Assembly (NCBI GenBank): GCA_037176705.1
Contig: CM073899.1
Location: 8,122,001-8,186,000, forward strand
Source of the DNA: Molossus alvarezi
Taxonomy: Eukaryota; Chordata; Mammalia; Chiroptera; Molossidae
DNA: 64,000 nt
Direction: 5' to 3'
The notes beneath the pieces are model-generated. The model was not told the origin of the DNA and did not search any database. It was given only the letters and a program-made list of their open reading frames with translations. Numbering within the stretch: the first letter of the stretch is position 1; each line of letters opens with the position of its first letter. A program made the position numbers and the translations under genes. This document shows, piece after piece, positions 47,112 to 59,604 of this stretch.

Positions 47112-47144
<33 letters not shown>
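46870..47144 (+). mobile_element. Ves SINE with long AAAT tail
   Basis: Plus-strand copy, head GCCCTGGCCGGTTTGAC, 3' end GTCCTTGATTGAGGAAT, then about ten AAAT units (47104-47144). Perfect 15-bp duplication AAGAAGGTGAATTGT at 46855-46869 and 47145-47159. Confidence 0.95.
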
Positions 47145-47146
<2 letters not shown>

Positions 47147-47333
47147 GAAGGTGAATTGTGAGTTGTTAGCCCTCCACATCACAGGAACAGGGAGATGGGT
47201 TTGCTCACTCCAGAGATCTGCCCTGGAAGGTGTAGCCCATATCAGGAGTCTCCAGTAAGGGGTGTGGTTATTCAAAGTCTCAGGGGTGTAGTCTGTAATC
47301 ATGTACTGTATTGTCTAACCCAAAATTGTATTT

Positions 47334-47523
47334 CTTTCTTTTTTCTTTATTGATTTTAGAGAGAGAGGAAGGGAGAGATAGAAACATCGATGACAGAGAA
47401 CATCAACTGGCTGCCTCCTGCATGCCCCCCACTGGGAATTAGGCCCACAACCTGACCGGGAATTGAACCAGTGACCTTTTGGTACATGGGCTGATGCTCA
47501 ACCACTGAACCACAGTGGCCAGG
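47334..47523 (-). mobile_element. Ves SINE (ATTGATTTT-tail type)
   Basis: Minus-strand copy from TTTATTGATTTTAGAGAG to the head GGCCTGGCCACTGTGG. Duplication CCAAAATTGTATTT / CCAAAATTTTATTT (one mismatch) at 47320-47333 and 47524-47537. Confidence 0.93.
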
Positions 47524-47537
47524 CCAAAATTTTATTT

Positions 47538-48430
47538 TATTCTGTGCTTCTGCATAATGCTTATATTATTCCTCGAAGAGCCCAACCACAGATTCATTTC
47601 TTTCCCAGTGTGGACTCTGAATCCTTTGTCACTAGACTCTACAAGCAGACTCCACAAATGGGAGAAGACTTATAGCCTGAATTGTGACATTAAGTGTCAC
47701 AGAACCACATGGTGTTTTCAAACACAGCCTTGTGACTTCACAGGTCCAGGAAGAGTTAAGATCAAGAATGTTTTATTTCAAATTGAAATGTTTTATAAAC
47801 ATAGCTTGGAGAATTATAAACGGTTAACATCGTTTATTCTCTCTCTTACTAGGAGGAGGTTCCAGCCTAGTGATATCATGTTGGATGTTTGACCCAACTG
47901 TCTTGGTATAAATATTTGATATTTTTAGGTTGCCATGTTATTGCACTGCTTTTCATGTATATGACATGGCAATGAAAGAAAACTTAAAATGTCAGAAACT
48001 ATGATCACTTTATTTTGATATCAATATAAATGCTAAAGTAACAGATACATGTATACTATGTATAACATTTTTCTTAAAAATTGAGTGTAAAAATGGATGT
48101 TGATTAAAGTAACTGCTATAAAATATGTTGCTGATTTTTTTTTTCTTTTTCTGTGAAGATAATAGATTTAAAAATTAACTGGTCAGTGAAGTTTCTTCTG
48201 AAGTCCTGCATTGCCAAGATTTTTGCATTGGAAATTGTAGGCTTAAGACTTCAGGTAAACACTGTGCTAACTTCATCCAACAACCACATCAAAATTATAA
48301 CTGAATTTTAAAACAACCATGCTTGAGAGCCACCTGAAGACTAGCTGAACAAAACTCTTATAACTAAAGACACAGAAAAGAAGCCACAACCAAACTGGTA
48401 ATATTCGCGGCAGAAAAACAGCACCAGGTG
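47538..48430. other. Unassigned DNA
   Basis: AT-rich. It contains the rest of a 125-codon ORF (47515-47892) that begins inside the SINE and resembles nothing. No repeat recognised. Confidence 0.4.
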
Positions 48431-48695
48431 TTCACCTCGGTTCAGCAAACTCAGTTATTGAGTTCTTGGCTAAGAGAAGAATTCAGAGCCAAGACTCAAA
48501 TTATAAGAGAAAGGTTATTTAGAAAGCCACAGAGGTCAAAGTGAGCCTAGAAGAAATGGGCTCAGAAAACAAGCTACCGCAAAAGAAGGGCCCTTGGAGC
48601 TTCAGAGAGAGAGAAGAGATACATCCCTTGAGGGACAAAAGAGAGAGGAAAGGTTTGAGCATGCCCTAGGGGGAGAGATGAAGAGAAAAGGGGGA

Positions 48696-48749
<54 letters not shown>

Positions 48750-48779
48750 GAGAGACAGAGAGACAGAAAGAGAGACAGA

Positions 48780-48823
<44 letters not shown>

Positions 48824-50061
48824 GAGACAGGGAGAGAGACAGAGAAAGAGAGAGAGAGACAGAGAAAGAGAGAGAGAGACAGAGAGAGAGAGAGCGCGCC
48901 CTGGGGAAAGTAGTGGGTAGAGAAAGGGAGAGCATTCCCATGGAGTCACTTCAGAACTCCATTCTGACAGATTTTATCTGAGATCTGAGGTCTCAGAGGA
49001 GGATCTCAATGGAATATTCATCAGCTTTCCCGTTGTGTCCCCTCAGGGTAATGGTCTCCACTGATTAGTTGATACCAGGGAAGGGGGTCATTAGTAATTA
49101 CATCTGGTCCTGATGTCAGCCATGGTGTCACTCCACCTGGTTTTGTTGCTTTTCTGGGCCTGGGGCTGAAACAGTTGAGGCCTAGATATCATCTCCAGAA
49201 GTAAATACTTAAGGGAGTCATGCATGAGCTTATAGTTTTCCCATTGCCAGGCACCCAGGGCTCTTCATCCTGGTGACCCTCTACACCTGGCCCATCTTTC
49301 CTGCTATGCTCATGTCTATCTAACTGCCTACTGCAATAGGAGGGGCAGAGATTCAAAATAAGCTGGTTCCACACCCATAGGCTGGTTAAAATTTGGGAGA
49401 AATATCTTGGCTGCAGAGGTCCTCCCTGAGGATCTAACAGTTCTAGTCCCTCAGGGGGCAACCCAGCCCAAACCACCAGTGCCAGAAGGAGGAGGCCCCA
49501 CAACATCTCACTGTGAAAACCAGCAGGGATTCCGTCCAGCTGAGATGGAGGGCTCCTGGCATCCCAGGCACTGCTCTTAAAGTACCTGCACATGGACCTA
49601 CCTGCTGATGGACCCACTTTCTCTGAGCTCCCATGCTGGGCAGCAATTTGAAAAGCACCAGGGAAATATAGGAAGGAAATAAACTGTCTGGCTTCACGGT
49701 ACTACTCGAGGGTCAACTCTCTCTGCAATTTTTTTCCTTTATTGAGCCCTCCCCCAAAACAGCCTGCAGGTGCAGGCAGGCGCCAAATATGAGTCTCTAA
49801 AAAAATCTCACCCATCCCTTGGGATTCCCTGAGATCCACACCCACCTAACTTGAACACAGACCAGAACCTCTTTAGCAGCTCATAAGCTGCTGATGTCAA
49901 CTCATGCTGTGGACTTCCCTAACCTCTCTGAAGAATCCACAAACCCAAAAGAAGCAGCAGCTATATTCTGCATGCCCTGTACTTCTTATGAAGTGGCTGC
50001 CAGTTCAGCACTAGTGCTAGAACTCTTGATTAATAGCAAGTACTCTCCCAGGTGTCTGTGA
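48431..50061. other. Possible decayed LTR region around a GA tract
   Basis: Moderately GC-rich, with wording such as GTTCAGCAAACTCAGTTATTG, TTCAGAGCCAAGACTC, GAAAGCCACAGAGGTC and GAGTCACTTCAGAACTCC that reminds me of mammalian ERV LTR consensus sequences, but I cannot name the family or set its limits. The 142-codon minus-strand ORF at 49189-49617 has no recognisable domain. Confidence 0.3.
48690..48894. repeat. GA/GAGACA-rich simple repeat
   Basis: About 200 bases of GA dinucleotides interrupted by CA (AGAGACAGAG). Nearly all-purine on the plus strand. The long Arg-Glu and Ser-Leu ORFs across it (48594-48920 plus, 48602-48949 minus) are by-products. Confidence 0.95.
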
Positions 50062-50862
50062 GCCCAGCAATACTTATATCAGACAAAATGGACTTTAAAA
50101 TAAAGTCTATAATAAAATACAAAGAAGGGCATTACACAATGATAAAGGGATCAATCAAACAAGAAGATATAACTTTTAAACATTTATGCACCCAACATGG
50201 GAGCACCTCAATATATAAAGCAAATATTAACAGACATAAAGGAAGAAACCGGCAGTCATACAATCATAATAGGGAAACTTAGCACCCCACTGGCATTAAT
50301 GGATAGATCATCCAGACAGAAAATCAACCAAGAAACTATGACCTTAAATAAATTAAATTGATATGTTTAGGGCATTTCACCCCACATGGACAATATACAT
50401 TCTTTTCGAGAAGACCTGAAAGATTTCCCAGGGTAGATCACAGGTCAGGTAACAAAACAAGTCTCAATAAATTTAAGAAGACTGAAATCATACCAAGTGT
50501 CTTCTCTGATTTACAGTGGTGTGAAACTAGAAACCATTACAAGAAGAAAACTAAAAATCATATGGAGGCTAAATAGCATGCTACAAAACAATGAGTGAGC
50601 TCACAACAAGATCAAGGAAGAAATTAGAAGATACACTGAACTGAAGATAATTAAAGCACAACAGCACAAAATCTAGAGGACACAGACAAAGCGGTTCTGA
50701 GTTGGAAATTCAAAGCAATACAGACCTACCTCAAGAAACAGAAAGAAATCTCAAATAAACCATATAACCTTACACATAAAGGAAATAGATAAAGAAAAAT
50801 CAGCAAAGCCCAAAGTGAGTGAAAGAATGGAAATAATAAAGATCATTGGAAGAAAAAAATTA

Positions 50863-51061
50863 TTCTTTATTGATTTGAGAGAGGAAGGGAGAGGGAGAGA
50901 GAGATAGAACCATCAATGAGAGAGAACATCAATTGGCTACCTCTTGCATGACCCCACTGGGAATTGGGCCCACAACCTGGGCATGTGCCCTGACTGGAAA
51001 TTGAACCAGTGACTTCTTGGTGCATGGATCAATGTTCAACCACTGAGCCACACTGGCTGGG
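50863..51061 (-). mobile_element. Ves SINE (ATTGATTTT-tail type) in L1-D
   Basis: Minus-strand copy, TTCTTTATTGATTTGAGAGAG to head GCCCAGCCAGTGTGGC. Opposite in orientation to its L1 host. No clear duplication. Confidence 0.92.
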
Positions 51062-53135
51062 CAAAAACTCTAAAGATAAACAAAATTGATGAACATTTAA
51101 GCAGATTTATCAAGAAAAAAAGAAGAGGACCCAAATAAATAAAATCAGAAGTGAGGGAGAAGTGACTATTTACACCACAGAAATAAGAAAGATTATAAGA
51201 AAATACAATGAGCAATTATATTTCAACAAATTGGACAACATGGAAGAAATGGGTAAATTCCTAGAAACACACAATCTTCCAGAACTGAATCAAGAAGAAG
51301 CAGAAACTCTGAACAGACTGACAATTACTAACAAAATCAAATCAGTAATTTAAAAATTCCCAACAAACAAAAGCCATTAACCACATGGCTTCAGAGGTAA
51401 ATTTTACTAAACATTCAAAGAAGAATTAAACCTATCCTCAAACTATTGCAAAAAATGAGGAGGAAAGACTCCTGGGCTCATTTATGAGACCAGCATTACC
51501 TTAACTCCAAAATCATAAAAAGACATTACAGAAAACTATAATCCAATATCCCTAATGAATATAGATGCAAAAATCCTTAACAAAATATTAGCAAACTGAA
51601 TTCAGAAATACATTAAAAAGACCATACACCATGATCACATGAGATTTATTCCTCAATGTAAGATTGTTTCTGTATCCTCTAATCAATTAATGTGATACAC
51701 TACAAAACCAAAATAAAGGGGGAAAAGTATATGATTATATCATTAGATGCAGAAAAAGCATAAAACAAAATCTAGCATTCATTTATAATAAAAACTGTCA
51801 GCAAAGTGTAGATAGAAAGAACATACTTCAACATAATTAAGATCATATATAAGAAACCCACAGCTAACATCGTATTCAACAGGAAAAAGCTGAAAGTGTT
51901 TTTCTTAATGTCATGAACAAGAGAAGAATGTCCACTTTTACCATTCTTACTCAACATAGTATTGAAAGTTATAGCTGCACCAATCAGACAAGAAAAAAAT
52001 AAATAAAAACATTCAAAACTGGAAAAAAAGAAGTAAAAGTTTCATAATTCACAAATGGCATGCTACATATATAGAGAACCCGAAGAGTTCACCTAAATTT
52101 ATTGGAACTTATAAATGAATTCAGTAAAGTAGAAGGCTATAATTAATATTCAAAAATTGGCTGTATTTTTCTAAACCAATAACAACCAATAACAGAAATA
52201 AAGAAAATATTGTCATTTTCAACTGCATCAAAAAATACCTAAGAATAAATTTAACCAAACAGGAAAAACAACCTGTACTATAAAAATTGTAAGACATTGA
52301 AGAAAGAAATTGAAGACAATACAAATAAATGGAAGTATATACCGAACTCATGGATAGAAAGACTTAACATTGTTAAAATGTCCATAGTACCTTAAGAAAT
52401 CTATAGAGACATTATAATCCCTATCAAAATATTAATGGCATTTTTCACAGAATCAGAGCAAATAATTCTAAAACTTACATAGAAACACAAAAGACCCTGA
52501 ATAACCAAAGCAATCTTGAGAAAGAAGAACAAAGTGAGAGAAATCACGCTACTTGATGTCAAACTATACTAGAGGTCTATATTAATCAAGTCAGCATAGT
52601 ACCGGCATAGAAACAGACACATAGATCAATGGAACAGAATAGAGAACCAAAAAATAAACCCATGCTTATATGGTCAATTAAACAATGATAAAGGAAACAA
52701 ACATATACAATGAGAGAGGACACTCTCTTCAATAAATTGTGTTGGGAAAACTGGAAAGATATACAAAAAGATGAAGCTGGATTGCTTTCAATATAAACTC
52801 AAAATGGATTAAATACTTAAATGTGAGATCCAAAGCCATAAAACTCCAATAAGAAAACATAGGCAGTAAACTTTCTGTCATTGCTCTTAGCAATATATAT
52901 ATTTTGCCATGGCTCATCTGGCAAGAGAAACAAAATATAACACGTAAATAAATAAAATATCAAAGTAAAATGTTTTTGCACAGAAAAGAAAATCATTAAC
53001 AAAATGCAAAGACAACCTACTGAGAGAAAATATATTCACCTGTGGTACATCAATAAAGGTTTAATATCCAAAACATATAGAAAATTCATAAAACTTAATG
53101 TAAAAAGTACAAAAACAAGCCCATTAAAAAGTGGC

Positions 53136-53355
53136 AGACCGGTTGATGTGGCTTAATGGTTAAATATCAACCCATGCTCCAAGAGGTCGCTGGTTGGATT
53201 CCAGGTCAGGGCACATGCCCAGGTTGTGGGCCTGATCCCCAGTTGGGGAGCATGCGAGAGGCGACCAATCAATGTTCTCTCTCATCGATGTTTCTATCTC
53301 TCTCTCTCTCTCTTCCTTCCTCTCTCTCTAAAAATCAATAAGGGAAAAGAAAAAT
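53136..53355 (+). mobile_element. Ves SINE (ATTGATTTT-tail type) in L1-D
   Basis: Plus-strand copy with CCGGTTGATGTGGCTTAATGG, CAGGTCAGGGCACATGCCC, a CTCTCTC run and AAAAATCAATAAGGG tail. An approximate duplication around AAAAGTGGCAGA / AAAATGGGCAGA flanks it. Confidence 0.9.
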
Positions 53356-54225
53356 TAAAACAAAAAAAATGGGCAGAGAACCTGAATAGACATTTCTTCA
53401 AAGAGGACATGCAGATGACCAATATACACATGAAAAGATGCTCAACATCCTTAATCATCAGAACAATGCCAGCTAAAACCACAAGAGATATTACTTCACA
53501 CTTGTCAGAATGGCTATCATCAGTTAATCAACAAACAACAAATGTTGACCAGGATATGGAGAAAAGACCCTGGTGCACTTTTGGTGAGATTGTAAATTGG
53601 TGCAGACACTATGAAAAATGGTAAGTTCCTTAAAAAACTAAAAACTGAACCATCATATGAATCAACAATTTCAATTCTGAGTATTTATTCAAAGAAATAC
53701 AAAATACTAATTTAAAGAGATATATGCAACCCTATGTTTATTGCGGCATTATTTACAATATCCAAGATATGAAAATAACCTAAGTGTTTATCAATGAACT
53801 ATTGGATATAGAAGAGGTGTTACATATACACAATGGAATATTACTCAGCCATATAAAAATGAAATCTTGCCATTTGGGATAAGATGTATTGATATCTAAG
53901 GTAATGAACAAATAAGTCAAACACATAAATAAAGAAAACAAATTAATGGTTGCCTGATGGGAGGGCGGTTGTGGTTCTGGGTGAAAAGTTTAAGCAATTA
54001 AGAAGTACAAATTAGCAGTTATAAAATAGTCATGGAGACGTAAATTACAACATAGGGAATACAATCAATAATATTGTAATAATTTTGTATGTTGTCAGGA
54101 TTTACTAGACTTATCAGGGAGATCACTTTGTAAGTTATGTAAATGTTTAATCACTATGCTACACACCTGAAATTAATATAACATTGTATGTCAAGTGTAA
54201 TTGAAATATATAAAAAGTTGTAGAG

Positions 54226-54889
54226 TTGAAATTTAGTTAGAGTTAAGTCATTTTCAAGTAATCCTCCATTTAATACATTTAAAATCATGGGCACAGATCA
54301 TCATAGAGGTGTGAGCCTGTACCGGCTGTGGCCATTCTGGCCTTCCGTTCAGTGATCTGTTACACCTTTCCCATGTTGTGTGGGCCTTAGAACATTTTCC
54401 TTCAACCCATTGCCTCTCTCTCTGCTGCACTGCCTTGTAATTAGGGGCTTCCTCTATGTGCCGTGTTTTCTTGGCTCCTGGATCAGCAGGTTTCTGGTTG
54501 AGTTTTACTGGAGCACAACAGAAAGGAGAATGTCGGCATATCTTTTATTTCACTCTGCTGTAGATGGCAAACCCTCCAGTGTCAGAGTGTTTCCCATGCC
54601 TCCCAACACTGTTGCCAGGCTGCTGTGCTGCCAGTGTCTGCCTGGTGAACCCACCCAGGGTGCTGGCCCCCTGTCTCCGTCCCTCAGCTCGATCTGTGCA
54701 ATTTTCCACAACCCAGTTTTCCTTCTCATTTCTTACATAACACGTGAAGCAAATTCTCTGTCTTAACTGTGTTTAAATACTTAGAGTAACATATGTGTCA
54801 TGGTTGGGTTCCCATTTGCATACATATAATTAAAAACTCTTACATAGAATATAATGTTTATAATTTCATGTAATAAAATTTCTTAACTT
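54226..54889. other. Unassigned DNA
   Basis: A GC-richer block (54290-54770) includes a 128-codon plus-strand ORF (54380-54766) with no recognisable domain. It may be an old LTR-type repeat but I cannot place it. Confidence 0.35.
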
Positions 54890-55130
54890 ATTTATTGTTG
54901 GTTAATGTGCAACTAAAATTACCATAAATAATGCTGCCATTAATATTTGAACATTTATTTTTTATCTATATACAACATTATATCCTCAGGATAGTTTCAC
55001 AGAGTCAAAAGTCTGGCTATTTTAAGAAGAGACTTGATACATTATGAAATTACTTTCCAAAGCCAAGCCAGTGTACATTTCAATAACTGTTAAGTATCAT
55101 CACTTTAACAATGTTTGTTAATTTGATAAG
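54890..55130 (-). mobile_element. Possible ancient L1 3'UTR fragment, antisense
   Basis: The sequence of ideas CATAAATAATGCTGCCATTAATATTTG, TCCTCAGGATAGTTTCACAGAGTC, ATTTTAATTACTTTCC-like text and GTTTGTTAATTTGATAAGG follows the antisense 3' region of very old L1s. Diverged, so tentative. Confidence 0.4.
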
Positions 55131-56644
55131 GATCCGTTGTAGTTTCCTACTGTTGTGTAACAAGCTGCCTCACACTTACTGGTGTTGACCATCACACTGG
55201 TTGCTCGAGGACTCAGGAGCTTCGGCCGGCCCGGCGACTCTCCTCGTCTTCCTCTCTGTGTGTATTCATAGCATGTATTGGAACTCAACAGGCAAGTCTG
55301 GTCACATGACATGACTCACATGCTTGATGACAGTAAAGACAAAGTGTGACTGTCGACCTGCATGTGGACTCCAGCACTGCAGTGGACCAGCGCACCAGCA
55401 GGACTGTCCTCTGATACACACCTGAAGGAATCCGAGTGGGACTACACGGCCTTTCCTGGGGGTCCCCAAAGCATTCATCTCACTCCTGCCGTACATGGTG
55501 GCTGGAACAGAGACAAGCCCACCCCAGTTCTAGGGCACGGGAGAGTGGCGAGGCCAAATTTTGGGAGAGCACGTGGTGTGGGAGATGTTTGTTACCATAT
55601 TCAGAAATTACAATCCACCACACAAAGGAATAAACACATCTATATTCTACTTCAGAACACTTAAAATTTATAGTATTTATTAAAAACTATTAAACAGCTT
55701 TGAAAGTTACAGAAGTGTGCCTGGAAATAAAAATGTTACTCAGAGTATAGAAAAGTAGAGAATGAGATGTCCTTGCATGATGCCATTCTTACATAAAATG
55801 GCAATAATTAAACATTAGCTAATACATATAATCATAAAGGTGATGTAAGGTCTTGAAAAAGAAAAAAATATAAATAGAGAAGAGTCCACACTGATGACTC
55901 AAACATACTTAGCAAAGACAGCAATTTTCAGCTATAAAGATAATTTACCCAGGGTTGGACATAATCTCTAGTTTTCTTTCTTGGGAATATATTGAAATCT
56001 AAACACTAAAAAACTTACAGCACATTGGGAAAAATCCCTATGCTCTTAAAATGGTAACTCAACCACAAATCAGCCTGGTGCCCTTCTATAAGACATGACA
56101 TTTAATGGTCTCCTCTTTGAATATCGTGTGTTCCGGAAGGTAACTGTAAATTTGATTTCTACTTCAGTCTGGCATGTGTTACTGATAGTAGAAGTGATTC
56201 AAGAATAAGAGACTGCATGTTCTATAAAGGGAGAAGAAATCATGCACAATATATTGTGGACAATGTTTCTATGTAGAATTTTTTATAATGCATTTTGTCT
56301 AAAACCAAGACAAACTATTTGCACTATCCAGTCATCTGTTTGTGATTTCCCTGTATTAGTGATGTTAGTACACACACTTGTTGAATCAGTACTGTGTAAC
56401 CACAGAATATCAAATTATCACAAAATAACCTTGCCAGATATAAATGACTAAGTTATAAGCCATAAAATTCAAAATGAATAAACATGTTTACCTATTTTCA
56501 GCATTGCCACAACAGTTAGATCTGATCTAGGTCTAGAATACATGATAGACTGTGACTGAGTCAGCTAGCTGTGTGTTCTCTGACACAAACCTTTCCTTTT
56601 CCAGTTCCTTCAAACCTCAGGGGCCTATTATTAAAATTATTATA
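55131..56644. other. Unassigned DNA with an ancient LTR-like patch
   Basis: 55135-55340 (TCCTACTGTTGTGTAACAAGC onward) recalls the start of an ancient mammalian LTR-type repeat seen in decayed form elsewhere. The rest is AT-rich with chance ORFs (up to 100 codons). Confidence 0.35.
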
Positions 56645-57569
56645 TAGGCACATCTCATTTTATTGCATTTTACTTTACTGCACTCCGAAGATATTGTAGT
56701 TTTTGCAAATTGAAGGTTTTTTGATGATGCTACATTGACCAATTTTTTGGTGCCATTTTTTCAATAGCATTTGGTCACTTCTCCTCTCTGTGTCACATTT
56801 TAGTAATTCTTGCAGTATTCCAAACTTTTCCATCCTGGTTATATTTGTTACGGTGATCTGTGACTTTTGATGCTCCGTTTTAGTTGTTTTGCGTACCACG
56901 AGCTGCGCCGCTGCAGGAACAACCCTGATTGAGTCACGTTGTGTATGTTCTGAGCACTCCACTGCCTGGTCAGTCCCTTGTCTGTCTCCCTCTCCTTGGG
57001 GCTCCCTATTCACTGAGACACAAACATTTTAAAATTAGACCAATCAGTAACCCTGTAATGGCCTCTAAGTGTTCAGGTAAAAGGAAGAGTCACGCCTCTC
57101 ATTTACAATCACAAGCTACATATACTTAAGCTTAGTGAGGAAGGCGTGTTGAAGGCCGAAATAATCTGAAAACTAGGTCTTTTATGTCAAACTATGAGCT
57201 AACTTGTGTATGCAAAGGAACAGTTTTTAAAGAAAATTAAAGTGCTACTCTCATGAACACTCAAATTATAAGAGAGAAAAAGACTGTTACTGCTGACATG
57301 GCAAACGTTTTGGTGGTCTGGATAGAAGATCAAACCAGCCACAACCTTCTCTCAAACCACAGCCTGATCCAGAGCACGTCCCCCTCATCTCCGTGAGCTG
57401 AGAAGAGAAACCGCTGCAGAAGAATCGTTTGAAACATCAGAGGCAGCTTCATGAGATTTAAGGAAAGAAACCATCTCCACAGCACAAACGCAGCAGCAAG
57501 GGCTGGTGTAGAAGCTGCGGCACCTTATCCAAAACATCAAGTAAGATAATAAATGAAGGCAAATACACC

Positions 57570-57846
57570 AGAGTTTGTTTGTTTGTTTGTTTTTGTTGTT
57601 GTTTGTTTTATCCTCACCTGAGGATGGTTTTGCGTTCATCTTCAGATAGAGCGGGAGGGAGAGGGAGGAAGACAGAGAGAGAAACATCGATGTGAGAGAG
57701 ACACATCGACTGGTTGCCACCTGCACCACCCCAACCAGGGCCGGGGACAAACTGCAACCAAGGTACATGTCCTTAGCAGGAACCGAACCCGGGACTCTCT
57801 TGTCCTCGGTCCGATGCTCCAACTGCTGAACCAATCGGCCAGGGCC
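57570..57846 (-). mobile_element. Ves SINE (hairpin-tail type) in Tigger1
   Basis: Minus-strand copy with a GTTT-repeat tail (57572-57610), antisense ATCCTCACCTGAGGAT, and head GCCCTGGCCGATTGG. No clean duplication is visible. Confidence 0.93.
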
Positions 57847-58620
57847 CAAACAGAATTTTTATATAGATGAAATAGCCTCATATTGGAAGAATAGTCCATC
57901 TAGGATTTATATAACTAGAGAGAAAAAGTTAATGCCTAGCTTTAAAGCTTGAAAGAACAGGCTGACTTTTGTGGAAGATTAATGTAGCTGGTGACTGTGG
58001 GTTGAAGCCCGTGCTTATTCATCATTCTGAAAGTCCCAGGGTCCTTAGGAATGATGCTAAATCTGCTCTGCCTAAGCTCTATAAATATAACAACATATAT
58101 GCTTATAACATGGCTTACTGAATATTTTAAGCCCACTGCTGAGACCTACTGCTCAGGAAAAAAAAAAAAAAGATTTCTTTTAAAATATGACTGCTCCATG
58201 ACAATGCCACTGGTGACCCACGGGCTCTGATAAAGATGTACAATGACATTAATATCATTTTCCTGCCTGCAAGCACAATGTCCATTCTGTAGCCCATGAA
58301 TCAAGGAGTCATTTGACAACATGTACCAATTATTTTAAAAAATACATTCTTAGGTCTATAGCTGTCTTCATAGTGATTTCTATGGTGGATCAGGATAAAG
58401 TAACTTAAAAACCTGGAAAGGATTTACCATTTTAGGAGCCTTTAACAACACTTGTGATTTATGGAAACAAGTCAATATATCATCAACCTTACCGAGAGTT
58501 GATTTCAAGCCCCAGATGATATGAAGAGGTCCAAGGCTTCAGCTGGGAAAGTAAGAACACTAGAATTAGAAGTGGAGCCAAAAGATGGGATGGATTTGAT
58601 GCAATCTCATGATAAAACTT

Positions 58621-59210
58621 TATAGTCAGGGAGTCTGCTTGGTATGGTTTCAATCTTCTTAAATTTGTGGAGGGTTGTTTTGTGACTCAGCATGTGGTCT
58701 ATCCTGAGCATGCTCCATGCGCACTGGGAGGAATGCATGATCTGGTGATCCGAGATGAAAGACTCTGTAAATGACAATTATGTCCATTTGGTCCAATGTG
58801 TCATTTAAGGCCAATATTTCTTCATTGGGTTTTAGTTTGGATGTTAATAGAGTATTTAGTTCACCTAGAGTAATTGTGTTTTTATCAGTTTCTTCTTTTA
58901 ATTCTATTGGTAGTTGCTTTATATATTCTCCGATTGGGTGCATACATATTGAGAAGTATTTTTGTCTACTTGATGTAGTGTCCCCTTTATCATTATAAAA
59001 TGTTCATCTTTGTCTCGTATTAACCTTGTTATCTTGAAATCTATTTTGTCAGATTAAATATGGCTACACCTGACTTTGGGTGGTGAGCACACAATGAATT
59101 ATACATATCATATATCTTAAAAATCTACACGTGAAACCTATATAACCTTATTAACCAATGTCCACCCAACAAATTTAATAAAAAATTAAATAAATGAAAA
59201 AAAGTATTTA
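58621..59210. mobile_element. L1 insertion with inverted 5' part (twin-primed)
   Basis: 58621-59079 is L1 ORF2 endonuclease in antisense (an open minus-strand stretch 58659-58943 reads NTLLTSKLKPN and DTLDQMDI). From about 59080 the sequence turns to the sense-strand 3' end of an old L1 (GGTGGTGAGCACACAATG, CCTTATTAACCAATGTCC, AATAAAAAATTAAA), followed by an A-rich tail. The middle of the L1 is missing. Tigger1 sequence resumes at 59211. This is the layout left by twin priming. Confidence 0.75.
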
Positions 59211-59324
59211 CCAGATGAGTTGTGTTTTACAGATGAGCAAAGGAAGTAAGTGGTCTCTTGAAATGGAATTTATTTCTGCTGAAGATGCTGTAAAGATTGC
59301 TGGAAGGACAACAATGGGTTTGGA

Positions 59325-59604
59325 ATATTATATATACTTATATAACATGGGACATTATATACACTTATATAACATGGGACATCATTATATGAACTTATAT
59401 AACATGGGACATTATATGAACTTATATAACATGGGGCGTCATATGAACTTATATAACATGGGACATTATATGAACTTATATAACATGAGACATCATTATA
59501 TGAACTTATATAACATGGGACATCATTATATAAACTTACATAACATGGGGCATCATATGAACTTATATAACATAGGACATCATTATATGAACTTATATAA
59601 CATG
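59325..59604 (+). repeat. 27/30-bp minisatellite inside transposase frame
   Basis: Ten units of 27 or 30 bases (GACATCATTATATGAACTTATATAACATGG type) lie between Tigger1 transposase segments. Both unit lengths are multiples of three, so the frame reads through as repeated HHYMNLYNMG-like peptides (9 or 10 residues). The unit seems to be amplified from the host sequence around GAATATTATATA. Confidence 0.9.

Larger units (their letters stand above)
50062..54225 (+). mobile_element. L1-D, older 5'-truncated L1
   Basis: Plus-strand L1 starting inside the ORF2 endonuclease (AGCAATACTTATATCAGAC) and running through the RT (antisense-free words CTAATGAATATAGATGCAAAAATCC at 51552) and C-terminal part to a 3'UTR ending CTACACACCTGAAATTAATATAAC and an AT-rich end. 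Interrupted by Ves SINEs at 50863-51061 and 53136-53355. The 3' end differs from L1-A/B/C and matches the older type at 63.2-63.4 kb in antisense. All frames are broken. Confidence 0.85.

Noticed and set aside
48594..48949. 108-115 codon ORFs rich in Arg-Glu or Ser-Leu on both strands
   Set aside because: They are translations of the GA simple repeat and exist in several frames at once; no start context or homology.
49189..49617. 142-codon minus-strand ORF
   Set aside because: No domain; lies in a possible LTR relic, and isolated openness of this length is expected several times in 64 kb.
54380..54766. 128-codon plus-strand ORF
   Set aside because: No recognisable domain or exon signals; surrounding text looks like decayed repeat.
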